Shown in pieces: positions 44,776-53,806 of a stretch of 64,000 bases of DNA (positions within the stretch are counted from its first letter, which is position 1; every line of letters begins with the position of its first letter). This DNA is from an uncultured Treponema sp. (GTDB taxonomy: Bacteria > Spirochaetota > Spirochaetia > Treponematales > Treponemataceae). Location of the stretch: assembly GCF_934725225.1 (NCBI RefSeq), contig NZ_CAKVAM010000005.1:173425-237424 (forward strand). The letters are read 5' to 3'. Below the pieces are notes generated by a model. That model did not search any database. It was not told the origin of the DNA and worked only from the letters and a program-made list of their open reading frames with translations. A program made the position numbers and the translations under genes.

Positions 44776-46188
44776 ATGAAATATACAGATACAAGAGATA
44801 AAAAAGTTAGTGTTGATTTTAGAACTGCGGTTTTGAATGGAATGAATGCAGAAACTGGCGGACTTTATATGCCGACTGAATTTCCGCGTCTTGAAAATTC
44901 ATTTTTGGAGCGCAATCCAGAACCTTCATTCCGCGAAATTGCCTACGAAATGGCAAAATCTTATGTTGAAAACGAAATTCCAGACACTGACTTGGAATCT
45001 ATAATTCAGGACTGCTATCCGTTTTCTTCAAAAGTTGTTCCGATTGATCCTGTAACTTATGTGCTTGAGCTTTTCCACGGACCGACTTGCGCGTTCAAGG
45101 ATTTCGGAGCAAGATTTATGGCGCGTGTGATGTCATATTTCAACCGCTCAGAAAATGACAATCTTCATATTTTGGTTGCAACTTCCGGGGACACAGGTTC
45201 TGCTGTAGGAAGCGCGTTTCACAATGTTCCGGGAATCGACGTTACAATTCTTTATCCGGACGGAAAAATTTCACCATTGCAGGAAAAGCAGCTTTCAACT
45301 TTCACAGGAAATGTCCGCGCATTAAAAGTAAAGGGAACTTTTGACGATTGCCAGAAACTTGTAAAAACTGCGTTTACAGATAAAGACTTAAGAGCCAAGT
45401 TCAGGCTTTCTTCCGCGAACTCAATAAATATTTCCCGTCTTTTGCCGCAATCTTTCTATTATATGTATTCATCTCTCGTTGTAAAAAAGAGAATTCCGTT
45501 TGACAGCAAAAATGGAGGGGATGCGATAATTGTTGTTGTTCCAAGCGGAAATTTTGGAAATCTTACATCAGGGCTTATCGCGCGTGAAATGGGTGCTCCT
45601 ATAACTGGATTTGTTGCCGCGACAAATTCAAACCATACAGTGCCGGACTGGATTGCAAGCGGAGAATACAAAACTCGCCCTTCTGTCGCAACATTGAGCA
45701 ATGCGATGGATGTTGGTGCGCCTAGCAACTATGAAAGAATTGCCGCAATGTATTCTCTTGACCAAGTAAGAAATCTTTTCGCTTCATATTGGACAGATGA
45801 CGAAGGAACTATTGACGGAATTAAAAGCTGCAAAAACAAAACAGGATACGTAATAGATCCGCACGGCGCAGTTGCCTGGAAAGCATGGAATGATATTCGC
45901 GGTGGAGAAATGGAAAAACTTGTAAACGGCCAGAAAAATGATTTTACAAAGCCTGGTCTTACACCGAATGTTCCTTCTTGGGCAAAATCTGTTGTAGACA
46001 AAAAAGCATCTGCAATAATTCTTGAAACTGCTCATCCTGCAAAATTCGGCGCGACAGTTTACAAGGCAATCGGACAAGAGCCTGCTCTTCCTGAGCGTCT
46101 GGAAAAAGTTATTTCTCTTCCTGACAACGCTATTCCAATGAGCAAAGATTACGATTCATTCAAGGAATGGCTGGTTTCAAACTTGTAA
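44776..46188 (+). CDS. thrC: Threonine synthase
   Basis: 470 residues from ATG 44776, which has GAGGAA upstream; the TTG five codons earlier is not used. CAFKDFGARFMARV near residue 105 holds the PLP Lys, VATSGDTGSAVGSAF near 137 binds the phosphate, and VPSGNFGNLTSG near 260 is also conserved. Length and motifs fit the longer yeast/E. coli-type enzyme. It makes threonine from O-phosphohomoserine. A terminator follows its stop. Confidence 0.93.
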   Translation: MKYTDTRDKKVSVDFRTAVLNGMNAETGGLYMPTEFPRLENSFLERNPEPSFREIAYEMAKSYVENEIPDTDLESIIQDCYPFSSKVVPIDPVTYVLELFHGPTCAFKDFGARFMARVMSYFNRSENDNLHILVATSGDTGSAVGSAFHNVPGIDVTILYPDGKISPLQEKQLSTFTGNVRALKVKGTFDDCQKLVKTAFTDKDLRAKFRLSSANSINISRLLPQSFYYMYSSLVVKKRIPFDSKNGGDAIIVVVPSGNFGNLTSGLIAREMGAPITGFVAATNSNHTVPDWIASGEYKTRPSVATLSNAMDVGAPSNYERIAAMYSLDQVRNLFASYWTDDEGTIDGIKSCKNKTGYVIDPHGAVAWKAWNDIRGGEMEKLVNGQKNDFTKPGLTPNVPSWAKSVVDKKASAIILETAHPAKFGATVYKAIGQEPALPERLEKVISLPDNAIPMSKDYDSFKEWLVSNL

Positions 46189-46201
46189 ATTTTTATATAA
46201 G

Positions 46202-46231
46202 AAAAGCCTCGGATTTTTCCGAGGCTTTTTT
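46202..46231 (+). terminator. Rho-independent terminator after thrC
   Basis: AAAAGCCTCGG pairs with CCGAGGCTTTT across a 6-base loop, followed by a T run on the plus strand. The A run before the stem means it may also stop transcription from the minus-strand gene operon side. Confidence 0.9.
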
Positions 46232-46254
46232 CATCAACTGAAATGAAAAAAAAA

Positions 46255-46818
46255 TTATTCAGCCGCGCATATAAGATTTCTTTTTTCAAGTTCCAAAAGA
46301 ATTTTTTCTACTATTTGCTCTGGAGTAAACAAAGCCGTATCAATTTTTAAATCTGCAAAGTCAAAACTGCTGTTGTCGATGTTGTAAAGTTTTTTGTAAC
46401 GGCGGCTGTCTTCTGAATCTCTCATCGCAGTGAAACTTTTTATTTCTTCAAGTGAACCACCTTCTCTGTTCAGAATTCTTTGCGCGCGGACATTGTCATC
46501 AGCAATAAGATAAACTTTTAAATCAGCTTCTTTAAGCATCCAGATTGCGAGACGGCTTCCAAGAACACAGCTTTCTTTTTTTGCAAGTTCAACCTGCCTT
46601 GTGTCAACTGCAATGTCGTAGCTGTCATCCGTTTTTGCATTTTCGATTACTTGGGCAAGCGTAAGATTTTTTTCTGCCGCAAGCTGACGGAAAGTAAAGT
46701 TTATAAGTTTTACATTCAGTTTTTGCGCAAGCAAAGTGCTTACGGTTGTGTTTCCGCAGCCAGACTTTCCGCTTATGGCAACTCTAAGTTCTTTTCCCTG
46801 AGGAATTTTATAATTCAT
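46255..46818 (-). CDS. cmk: Cytidylate kinase-like protein
   Basis: 187 residues. VAISGKSGCGNTTVSTLLAQ near residue 13 is a P-loop, with Asn in place of the usual Lys of GKT/S (GCGNTT), as in archaeal-type cytidylate kinases. ESCVLGSRLAIW near 83 and LKVYLIADDNVRAQRILNREG near 98 fit the Cmk2/AAA-33 family. It should phosphorylate CMP or dCMP. It sits 9 nt downstream of yicC. Confidence 0.78.
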   Translation of the reverse strand: MNYKIPQGKELRVAISGKSGCGNTTVSTLLAQKLNVKLINFTFRQLAAEKNLTLAQVIENAKTDDSYDIAVDTRQVELAKKESCVLGSRLAIWMLKEADLKVYLIADDNVRAQRILNREGGSLEEIKSFTAMRDSEDSRRYKKLYNIDNSSFDFADLKIDTALFTPEQIVEKILLELEKRNLICAAE

Positions 46819-46827
46819 AACAGCTCC

Positions 46828-47697
46828 TTACTCAATATTCTTGCCCTGCTCTCTTATGTTTTCAAGGGCGTTCTTTGCGTCAATTACTTTTTCACCGACT
46901 TCTGTAAACTGATTTTTGCTTCCGATTGTATTGATTTCGCGGTTCGCTTCCTGACAGATAAAATCGATTTTTTTACCCGGAACCGGATTTTCGTTGATTT
47001 CTTTTCTGAGAGCCTGCAAGTGGCTTTGAAGCCTGATGATTTCCTCGTTGATTGTGTATTTTACAATCATCGCCGCAGTTTCAGACATTATGCGGTTTTC
47101 ATCTGCCTTGTCCGCAAGAAGCTCCTTGAACTTTGCTGAAATTTGCTCGCGGAATCTTTTTTCCATTTCCGGCTGCCACTTCTTAAAAAATGCGGCGCAG
47201 TCATCAAGCGTAGAAAGTTTTTCAAGCAAATCATTTTTTAAATTTTCGCCTTCACGTTTTCTGTCTTCTATAAATTGCTCAAGAACTTCAGAAAAAATTC
47301 CTTCAATTTTTTTCCAATAAGATTCGGCATCGTATTCGTGGGAAACATTCAAAACGCCTTCCTGCGAAACAATCAGGCTCAAAGGAATTTCAGCTTCTGA
47401 TTTTCCCAAGGCTTTTGCAATTTCCAAAATCGCATCGCTGTACATTTTTGCGGCGGCTGGATCTGCGCTGACTTTTGCTGTTGAATTGTTGTCGCGAACT
47501 CTGATTGTCAAGTCGATTTTTCCGCGGACAATTTTTTCGCTTACAGTCTTTCTGATTCTTGCTTCAAGCGGATTCAAAAAAGACGGAATGTTTACAGACA
47601 AATCCAAGAACCGTGAATTGACTGATTTTATTTCAACGCTTATCTGCGTGTTTTCTACAATAGCTTCTTTAAAGCCGTAGCCTGTCATGCTGTTCAT
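46828..47697 (-). CDS. yicC: YicC family endoribonuclease
   Basis: 289 residues. MTGYGFKEA at the start, SVNSRFLDLSVNIP near residue 25 and the C-terminal EIIRLQSHLQALRKEI followed by GKKIDFICQEANREINT are the classical YicC/DUF1732 signature. E. coli YicC cleaves RNA and helps control small RNA turnover. Length is normal. It lies between murC and cmk. Confidence 0.9.
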   Translation of the reverse strand: MNSMTGYGFKEAIVENTQISVEIKSVNSRFLDLSVNIPSFLNPLEARIRKTVSEKIVRGKIDLTIRVRDNNSTAKVSADPAAAKMYSDAILEIAKALGKSEAEIPLSLIVSQEGVLNVSHEYDAESYWKKIEGIFSEVLEQFIEDRKREGENLKNDLLEKLSTLDDCAAFFKKWQPEMEKRFREQISAKFKELLADKADENRIMSETAAMIVKYTINEEIIRLQSHLQALRKEINENPVPGKKIDFICQEANREINTIGSKNQFTEVGEKVIDAKNALENIREQGKNIE

Positions 47698-47706
47698 ATA
47701 TTTTTC

Positions 47707-49197
47707 CTAAACTTTAAATTTTTTTAAAACCATTTGTCCGACTTTGAAATTGTCGCCGGCTCCCATTGTAACAAAAACGTAGCCGTCTTTTGCATCAGAT
47801 TTTTTGTTCAACTCGCTTTCTATGATTTGAGCGGCCTCTTCAAATTCTTTTGCATAGACAACATTCGGATGATATTTTTTTGCGTGCTCGGCAAGAATTT
47901 TTCCAGTTACAGTTGTGCTGTCCGCTTTTTCGCGTGCGCTTCCGTAGATTTTATTTATCACGATCATGTCCGCGCTTTCAAAACTTGATGCGAACTCTTC
48001 AAGCAAAGCCGCTGTCCGCGTGTAAGTGTGGCTCATAAAATCAACGATAATTTTGTGGTCTTTATAAAACTGCCTGAATCCAGCCAAAGTTGTTTTTATC
48101 GCTGTGGGATGATGTCCGTAGTCGTCAATAAAAATTATGTCCTGCCCAAATTTATTTTTCGCGCGCCCAACAATTTCACTGCGGCGTTTTCCGCCTGAAA
48201 ATTTTTCAAGGCCATTTTTTAGCTTGTCAAAATATTCCTGCGGATTTTTTCCGGCAGTCTTTAAAAGCTCGCAGCACAGAGCAAATGCCGCGGCTGCATT
48301 TCTTGCGTTGTGTTTTCCCGGCACATGAAGAGCGCATTCAGTTTTTCCGATTGTAAAGAATTGTTTTCCGCCCTCAACTTTTCCGAACGAAAGTTTAAAG
48401 TCGCCTTCCGCGTTTTCTCCATAGGGAATAAAATTTATATCGCTTCGTTTTTTCTTTGCAAGAGCGGCTGTTTCGCAAGCACCTTTGTCGTCAGCGCAAA
48501 AAATCAAGTCGCCGTTTTTTGGAAGCTTGCAGATGTAGTCAACGAAAGCATTTTGAATGTCAGCAAAAGTCGGATAGTAATCCTGATGGTCGCTTTCAAC
48601 GGAAGTCAAAATTATTTTCTGCGGACAAAAAGACATGAAGTGCCGCTGGTACTCGCAGGTTTCAGCGACAAAATATTTTTTTTCAGCTGAATCTGAATTT
48701 GAAAATTCCGATGAAGTCATTGTGCAGGAATTTCCAAAAGAAGAAATAATGCTTCCTGCTAAAACTTGAGACGGAAGGTCAAGTTCCTTTAGCATTGTTC
48801 CTGCAAGACCGGTTGTCGTAGTTTTTCCGTGGACGCCGCAAATTCCGCAACTGAATGCAGTTCTTGAAATTTCGCCCAAAGCCTCGCTGTACAAAAGAAG
48901 CGGAATGCCGAGTTTTTTTGCCTGCGCAAGGTCTGGATTTTTTTCAGGTGAATACGCGCTTGAATAAATTACAAGCTGAGTTTTTTCTGTAACATTCTGG
49001 CTGCTGAACGGCAGAGCTTTGATTCCAAGTTTTTCAAGAATTTCATCTGTGTAGAATCTTTCTGAAACATCGCTGCCGGTGATCATAGCTTTTCGGGCGG
49101 AAAGAATTTCCACAAGAGCCGCCATTCCAGTGCCCTTGATTCCAACAAAATGTATGTGAACTCCAGTTAAGTCCTGAGGGAGAATCGATTTTTCCAT
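47707..49197 (-). CDS. murC: UDP-N-acetylmuramate--L-alanine ligase
   Basis: 496 residues from ATG 49197 (MEKSILPQ); ATG 49206 is an alternative and the longer frame starting at 49299 overlaps the hairpin array. IHFVGIKGTGMAALVE near residue 14 binds the nucleotide sugar, CGVHGKTTTTGLAG near 120 is the ATP loop, and DDYGHHPTAIKTTL near 345 is the MurC-specific substrate motif. It adds L-Ala to UDP-MurNAc in peptidoglycan synthesis. Confidence 0.92.
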   Translation of the reverse strand: MEKSILPQDLTGVHIHFVGIKGTGMAALVEILSARKAMITGSDVSERFYTDEILEKLGIKALPFSSQNVTEKTQLVIYSSAYSPEKNPDLAQAKKLGIPLLLYSEALGEISRTAFSCGICGVHGKTTTTGLAGTMLKELDLPSQVLAGSIISSFGNSCTMTSSEFSNSDSAEKKYFVAETCEYQRHFMSFCPQKIILTSVESDHQDYYPTFADIQNAFVDYICKLPKNGDLIFCADDKGACETAALAKKKRSDINFIPYGENAEGDFKLSFGKVEGGKQFFTIGKTECALHVPGKHNARNAAAAFALCCELLKTAGKNPQEYFDKLKNGLEKFSGGKRRSEIVGRAKNKFGQDIIFIDDYGHHPTAIKTTLAGFRQFYKDHKIIVDFMSHTYTRTAALLEEFASSFESADMIVINKIYGSAREKADSTTVTGKILAEHAKKYHPNVVYAKEFEEAAQIIESELNKKSDAKDGYVFVTMGAGDNFKVGQMVLKKFKV

Positions 49198-49258
49198 GGA
49201 AGCCATTTTACAATAGAAACAATGTTTTTGCAAATAATGAATTATGCTGAAATTTACC

Positions 49259-49516
49259 TTCGGAAAATTCCCGAACACTCGCCTGTTTAAAAACAGCAAT
49301 CGGGATTTTCCCGAGAATGGAATTTTTCAAGAAATAAGTTTCGGGATGATTCCGAAGATTCATCTAGTACAAAAACATTCTTCGGGACGTTCCCGAATGC
49401 TCGCTTAGACTAAAAACACCAATCGGGATTTTCCCGAAGATAAAATTTACAAAAAGCTGGTTTCGGGAGCTTCCCGATTGAATTGAAAAAACGCAGCCAT
49501 CGGGAAAACTCCGAAG
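49259..49516. repeat. Array of seven 18-bp hairpin repeats at about 41-bp spacing
   Basis: Copies start at 49259, 49299, 49340, 49381, 49422, 49462 and 49499. Each is a near-palindrome of form (T/A)TCGGGA-N4-TCCCGA(A/T), for example TTCGGGACGTTCCCGAAT at 49381. The 19-23-bp spacers are not random: those at 49276 and 49399 share CTCGC and TAAAAACA, and those at 49317 and 49440 are alike, giving a 122-123-bp higher-order period (copies 1-3 match 4-6). The array fills most of the xylA-murC gap. Confidence 0.85.
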
Positions 49517-49531
49517 ACTGCATATTTTTAT

Positions 49532-50845
49532 TTATCCAAGGCAAATCTGGTTGAGGATATTCTCGTAAAGCTCCTGCTTGCCGGAAGTTTTTGCGACCTG
49601 ATCATAAGGCTTTGCAAGTGAAGCGACCTGATCAAGTGTGAGTTTTCCTTCAGCGAAAGCTTTTCCGTTGCCAGATTCAAAACTTGCGTAGCGTTCTTTT
49701 ACCATTGAAGGAATGCGTCCGTCTTCGATAAGCTGAACGGCTTTTTCAAGTCCGCGCGCAAAGATGTCCATTCCGCCGATGTGCGCAATGAACAAATCTT
49801 CTGGAGCAACTGAATTTCTTCTGACTTTCGCATCGAAGTTGAGTCCGCCTGTTGTGAATCCTCCCATTCTGATTACCTGAAGCATTGCCTGTGTCGTTTC
49901 GTAAATGCTTACCGGGAACTGGTCTGTGTCCCAGCCGTTTACAGGGTCTCCGCGGTTTGCATCGATTGAGCCAAGCATTCCGTTGTCTACGCAGACTGTA
50001 AGCTCGTGCGCAAATTCGTGGCCTGCAAGTTCAGCATGGTTCGCTTCAATATTCAGTTTGAAATCCTTGTCAAGTCCGTGGGCGCGGAGGAATCCGATTA
50101 CAGTTTCTGAGTCATAGTCATACTGATGCTTTGTCGGCTCCATTGGCTTAGGCTCGATGTAGAAGCAGCCGGTGAATCCCTGTTTTCTTGCATAGTCGCG
50201 TGCCAAGGTAAGCATCATGGCGAGGTGTTCTTTTTCTGCTTTCATGTCTGTGTTCAAGAGGCTCATGTAGCCTTCGCGTCCGCCCCAGAATGTGTAGCCT
50301 GCTCCGCCGAGTTTGATTGTGTTGTCGATTGCGGCTTTTATCTGGCTTGCTGCCTGCGCAACTACATCGAAGTCAGGATTTGTTGCGGCTCCGTTCATGT
50401 AGCGCGGATTGTTGAATACGTTTGCAGTTCCCCAAAGAAGTTTTACGCCTGTTTCTTTCTGACGCTCAAGCAAAAGATCTGTGATATGTGAAAGTTTTTT
50501 TTCGCTGTCGGCAGGGCTTGTTCCTTCTGGGCAGATGTCGCGGTCGTGCCAGGCGTAGTATCCGCAGCCGAGCTTGGTTATGAATTCAAATGCCGCGTCA
50601 ACTTTTTCTTCTGGAGTTTTCCAAGTGAATTCGCGTGTTCCGCTTCCAAAAGGATCTCCTCCGTCAGCGCAGAAAGAATGCCAGTAGGCTACTGTGAACT
50701 TGAGCCAGTCTTTCATCTTTTTGCCCATTACAACTTTTTCAGCATCGTAGTATTTGAATGCAAGCGGATTTTTTGATTCCGGGCCTTCATACTTGATCTG
50801 GCCGATTCCTGGAAAATATTCTTTTGAACCTTTGAAAAATGACAT
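49532..50845 (-). CDS. xylA: Xylose isomerase
   Basis: 437 residues from ATG 50845, which has AGGAGG upstream; the longer frame is unsupported. YYAWHDRDICPEG near residue 85 contains the catalytic His-Asp, WGGREGYM near 172 and EPKPMEPTKHQYD near 215 bind metals, and NIEANHAELAGHEFAHEL near 250 is conserved. It interconverts xylose and xylulose, feeding the kinase encoded upstream. The gene is followed by the hairpin array. Confidence 0.95.
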   Translation of the reverse strand: MSFFKGSKEYFPGIGQIKYEGPESKNPLAFKYYDAEKVVMGKKMKDWLKFTVAYWHSFCADGGDPFGSGTREFTWKTPEEKVDAAFEFITKLGCGYYAWHDRDICPEGTSPADSEKKLSHITDLLLERQKETGVKLLWGTANVFNNPRYMNGAATNPDFDVVAQAASQIKAAIDNTIKLGGAGYTFWGGREGYMSLLNTDMKAEKEHLAMMLTLARDYARKQGFTGCFYIEPKPMEPTKHQYDYDSETVIGFLRAHGLDKDFKLNIEANHAELAGHEFAHELTVCVDNGMLGSIDANRGDPVNGWDTDQFPVSIYETTQAMLQVIRMGGFTTGGLNFDAKVRRNSVAPEDLFIAHIGGMDIFARGLEKAVQLIEDGRIPSMVKERYASFESGNGKAFAEGKLTLDQVASLAKPYDQVAKTSGKQELYENILNQICLG

Positions 50846-50906
50846 AAGTCCTCCTAAAAATTTGTTAAGTTTTTTTTGTTTTAAAGCCTGCAACGCAAAC
50901 TTTTTT

Positions 50907-52394
50907 TTATTTGTACAATGGCGAAAGCTGGTTCACCAAAATTTTATATTCTTCAAATGCCTTGCTGTATTCCAAAGCATTTTTTTCGTTCGGCAAAGTT
51001 GTCTTGGATTCATCAAGCGCAACGTGTGTTTCCGCAAGGCTTTCCATTGAAACTGGAGTTCCCTGCAATTTTTTTAGGCACCATAAAGCTTGAAGAGCAG
51101 CACCGAACGCCGCGGCTTCTGATGAAACTGGAACTTTTACAGGAAGGTTCATAATGTCCGCCGCAATCTGCCTCCACACTTTGCTTTTTGCACCTCCTCC
51201 AGTCAGCCGAAGTTCCTTTGGCGTAAAGCCGTGTTTTTTAAATGAATCAAGTCCTGCACGCATTGAATAGACTGCGCTTTCAAGTGCCGCCCTTGCGATG
51301 TTGGCCCGGTTGCAGTTTGCTACGGTAAGTCCCGTTATGCTTGCTTTTCCGTGCGGAAGATTTGGAGTTCTTTCTCCATTGAAAAACGGAAGCACAAAAA
51401 CGCCTTCGCATCCCGGCTTTGACTTTTCAGCTTCAGCATCGAATTCCTTTACATCAAGATTTAAAAGCGCCCTGATTTCTTCGGAAGCAACCGTGCAGTT
51501 CATTGTGCAAAGAAGCGGCAAATATCCGCCGGAAGAAGAACAGAATCCAGAAATGCCTTCCGCAGGATCGGCAACAGAAGAATCGCTAAAGCCGTACAAA
51601 GTTCCAGAAGTTCCCATGCTCATTGTAAGTGTTCCGCTTTTTACGGCTCCAGTTCCAATCGCGCTCATCATGTTGTCGCCGCCGCCAGAAGAAACAGGCG
51701 CGCCCTCTGGAATTCCAAGCCAGTCAGCAGCTTCCTTTGAAACAAATCCTGAAGGCTCATCGCTTGCAATAATTTTTGGAAGTTTTTCAAAAAGCGACTC
51801 ATCGATTGCCGCGCAGATTTTTTTTGACCATTTTTTTTCTTTTGAATTGAACAAAGCAGTTCCAGAAGCATCGCCCTGCTCCATCACATAATTTCCAGTA
51901 AGAAGAAAATTCAAATAATCATGGGGAAGCATTATGTAATGAAGTTTTTCAAAAAGTTCTTTTTTGTGCAGCTTGAGCCATAAAATTTTGGGAGCTGTAA
52001 ATCCTGGCAAAATAAAATTCTGAACTTCCTTTACAACTTCATCTTGTCCGCCCGCAGCGTTTGTGATAAGCTCGCATTCTTTCGCCGTCGAAGTGTCGTT
52101 CCAAAGTTTTATATTGTAAAGCGGATTTCCTTCTAAATCCAAAGGAACAAAACCATGCTGTTGCCCGGAAACTCCAAGCGCTTGGATTGATTTTTTTCCT
52201 TCTGAAGAAATTTTTGAAAAGCAGACTTCAAGTCCTTTTTTGTACCATTCAGTTTTTTGCTCTCTTGTTCCGTCTGATTCTGAAATAAGCTCCATTGGGC
52301 AAGACGAGCTTTCCATAGTTTTTTTAGTTTCATAATCATAGAGAACAACTTTCATGCTTTGTGTTCCCAAGTCAATTCCAGCGACAGTTTTCAT
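50907..52394 (-). CDS. xylB: Xylulokinase
   Basis: 495 residues of the FGGY kinase family. AGIDLGTQSMKVVLYD at the N-terminus is the ATP-phosphate motif, GVSGQQHGFVPLD near residue 75 contains the conserved QQHG segment of xylulokinases, and LRLTGGGAKSKVWRQIAADI near 395 is the FGGY C-terminal signature. It phosphorylates xylulose. It heads a xylBA operon, with an AraC-type regulator divergently encoded. Confidence 0.94.
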   Translation of the reverse strand: MKTVAGIDLGTQSMKVVLYDYETKKTMESSSCPMELISESDGTREQKTEWYKKGLEVCFSKISSEGKKSIQALGVSGQQHGFVPLDLEGNPLYNIKLWNDTSTAKECELITNAAGGQDEVVKEVQNFILPGFTAPKILWLKLHKKELFEKLHYIMLPHDYLNFLLTGNYVMEQGDASGTALFNSKEKKWSKKICAAIDESLFEKLPKIIASDEPSGFVSKEAADWLGIPEGAPVSSGGGDNMMSAIGTGAVKSGTLTMSMGTSGTLYGFSDSSVADPAEGISGFCSSSGGYLPLLCTMNCTVASEEIRALLNLDVKEFDAEAEKSKPGCEGVFVLPFFNGERTPNLPHGKASITGLTVANCNRANIARAALESAVYSMRAGLDSFKKHGFTPKELRLTGGGAKSKVWRQIAADIMNLPVKVPVSSEAAAFGAALQALWCLKKLQGTPVSMESLAETHVALDESKTTLPNEKNALEYSKAFEEYKILVNQLSPLYK

Positions 52395-52541
52395 AAAAAC
52401 CTCCAGAAAAAATTAAAATTCGTTTCGCTTACAAAAATAGTATCAGCCTGAAATGACTATAAAGCAATACAGAAAACTGATTTTATATATCCAAAATTGA
52501 TTTTTCATGCTAAAATATTTAAAATAAACAGGAAAAATGCC

Positions 52542-53375
52542 GTGGAAATAAAAGAAACTGCCTTTATTTACAAATTGATTGCCGGAGAAAAACTTGCCTG
52601 GCACGGACGCTATCATTCGCATGGAGAAATGGAATTTGAAATTCATTTTTTTTCGGAAGGAGAAGGCACGTTTTTTTCAAACAGAACTTCTTACAGCATA
52701 AGGAATAACACGTTGTTTCTAGTTTTTCCGCGTGAGTTCCATTCAATTCTGCCAAAAGAAGTAAAAAAGCCGCTTACTTACTATGCAGTTCTTTTTTCGC
52801 TGAGTAAATCCGAAAAAAAACTATATCAATTATTGATAAATTCTTCGAGCAGAAAAAAAAATCAGCCGGTCGCCAGCAACGAAACGGCCTCAATAAAATT
52901 CATCCTTGAGGACATAATGAAATTTTCAAAGTCGGATTCTGCGGACTTAAAAAAATCGGCGGAATTGCTTCTTGAAAGCTGCCTGTTCCGCTGGTTCGGA
53001 AAACAAAATAAAAATGAATCAAAAATCGCTGAGCAAAAAAAATCAAAAACTGCAAAAAGCTACGTTGAGCATTCAATAAAATTTATGGAGAAAAATGTTT
53101 ACGCAAGATGTTCTGTTTCAGAGGTTGCAAATTTCTGTGGAATTTCGGAAGAGCATTTTATACGAATTTTTAAAGATGAAATGCAGATGCCTCCGCATCA
53201 ATATTTTATGCGCCTGAAAATTCAAACAGCTGCCCTCGCCTTGATAAATTCCTCAAGCACAGTTTCTGAAATTGCAGATGAATTTTCTTTTGAAAATCAG
53301 TTTCATTTTTCAAGAGTATTTAAAAAATGCACGGGACTTGCTCCGTCTTCTTACCGCGCAGCATTTTCATCATAA
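52542..53375 (+). CDS. AraC family transcriptional regulator
   Basis: 277 residues from the GTG at 52542, which has AGGA upstream; the TTG at 52497 is less likely. The N-terminal cupin-like domain has HSHGEMEFEIHFFSEGEG near residue 25, and the C-terminal domain has two HTH motifs: CSVSEVANFCGISEEHFIRIFK near 190 and STVSEIADEFSFENQFHFSR near 245, the AraC signature. Divergent from xylBA by 147 bp, it probably activates xylose use; ROK-type XylR is more usual in other bacteria. Confidence 0.88.
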   Translation: MEIKETAFIYKLIAGEKLAWHGRYHSHGEMEFEIHFFSEGEGTFFSNRTSYSIRNNTLFLVFPREFHSILPKEVKKPLTYYAVLFSLSKSEKKLYQLLINSSSRKKNQPVASNETASIKFILEDIMKFSKSDSADLKKSAELLLESCLFRWFGKQNKNESKIAEQKKSKTAKSYVEHSIKFMEKNVYARCSVSEVANFCGISEEHFIRIFKDEMQMPPHQYFMRLKIQTAALALINSSSTVSEIADEFSFENQFHFSRVFKKCTGLAPSSYRAAFSS

Positions 53376-53377
53376 AG

Positions 53378-53806
53378 TTAAAAAGACTTCATTAAAAGTT
53401 CGTAAGCTTCAACAATCATTCTGGTTTTATTTGTCGCAACTTTTTTTAGCACAGGATTTTTGTCATATTTGTCTGGATGAAAATATTTCAGTTTTTCTTT
53501 GTAAGCTTTTTTTACGTCATCTTGATTTGCCGAAGCAGTTATATCAAGAAGCCTGCAAGCGCGCTCAACTTCCGGCGTTATTTTTTTTAAAGATGAAATT
53601 CTATTTTTTAAATGTTCAGTCTGATTTTTTTGTTCTTCCTTAGTTTTATTTTTGCTGACATTTTCATTAGAAAAATTTTCTTCTGATTTTTTTTCTTCAC
53701 GAGGAATTTCTTTTTCAGAATGTTTTATTTTCTTTTTAAATTTTACTTGCCCGGATTTTAAAGTTTCATTTAAAAGATCACCGAGCTTGTCATACATTGT
53801 CTCCAT
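53378..53806 (-). CDS. DnaJ-domain protein
   Basis: 142 residues from ATG 53806, which has AGGA upstream and overlaps the response regulator end. The C-terminal 65 residues are a J-domain: VKKAYKEKLKYFHPDKYDKN contains the HPD motif needed to stimulate DnaK. The N-terminal half is a highly charged Lys/Glu segment. It lacks the Gly-rich and zinc regions of true DnaJ, so it is a type III J-protein with an unknown client. Confidence 0.82.
   Translation of the reverse strand: METMYDKLGDLLNETLKSGQVKFKKKIKHSEKEIPREEKKSEENFSNENVSKNKTKEEQKNQTEHLKNRISSLKKITPEVERACRLLDITASANQDDVKKAYKEKLKYFHPDKYDKNPVLKKVATNKTRMIVEAYELLMKSF

Noticed and set aside
49259..49516. CRISPR array
   Set aside because: The repeats are 18-bp palindromes that vary between copies, spacers are only 19-23 bp and related to each other, and no cas gene is nearby.
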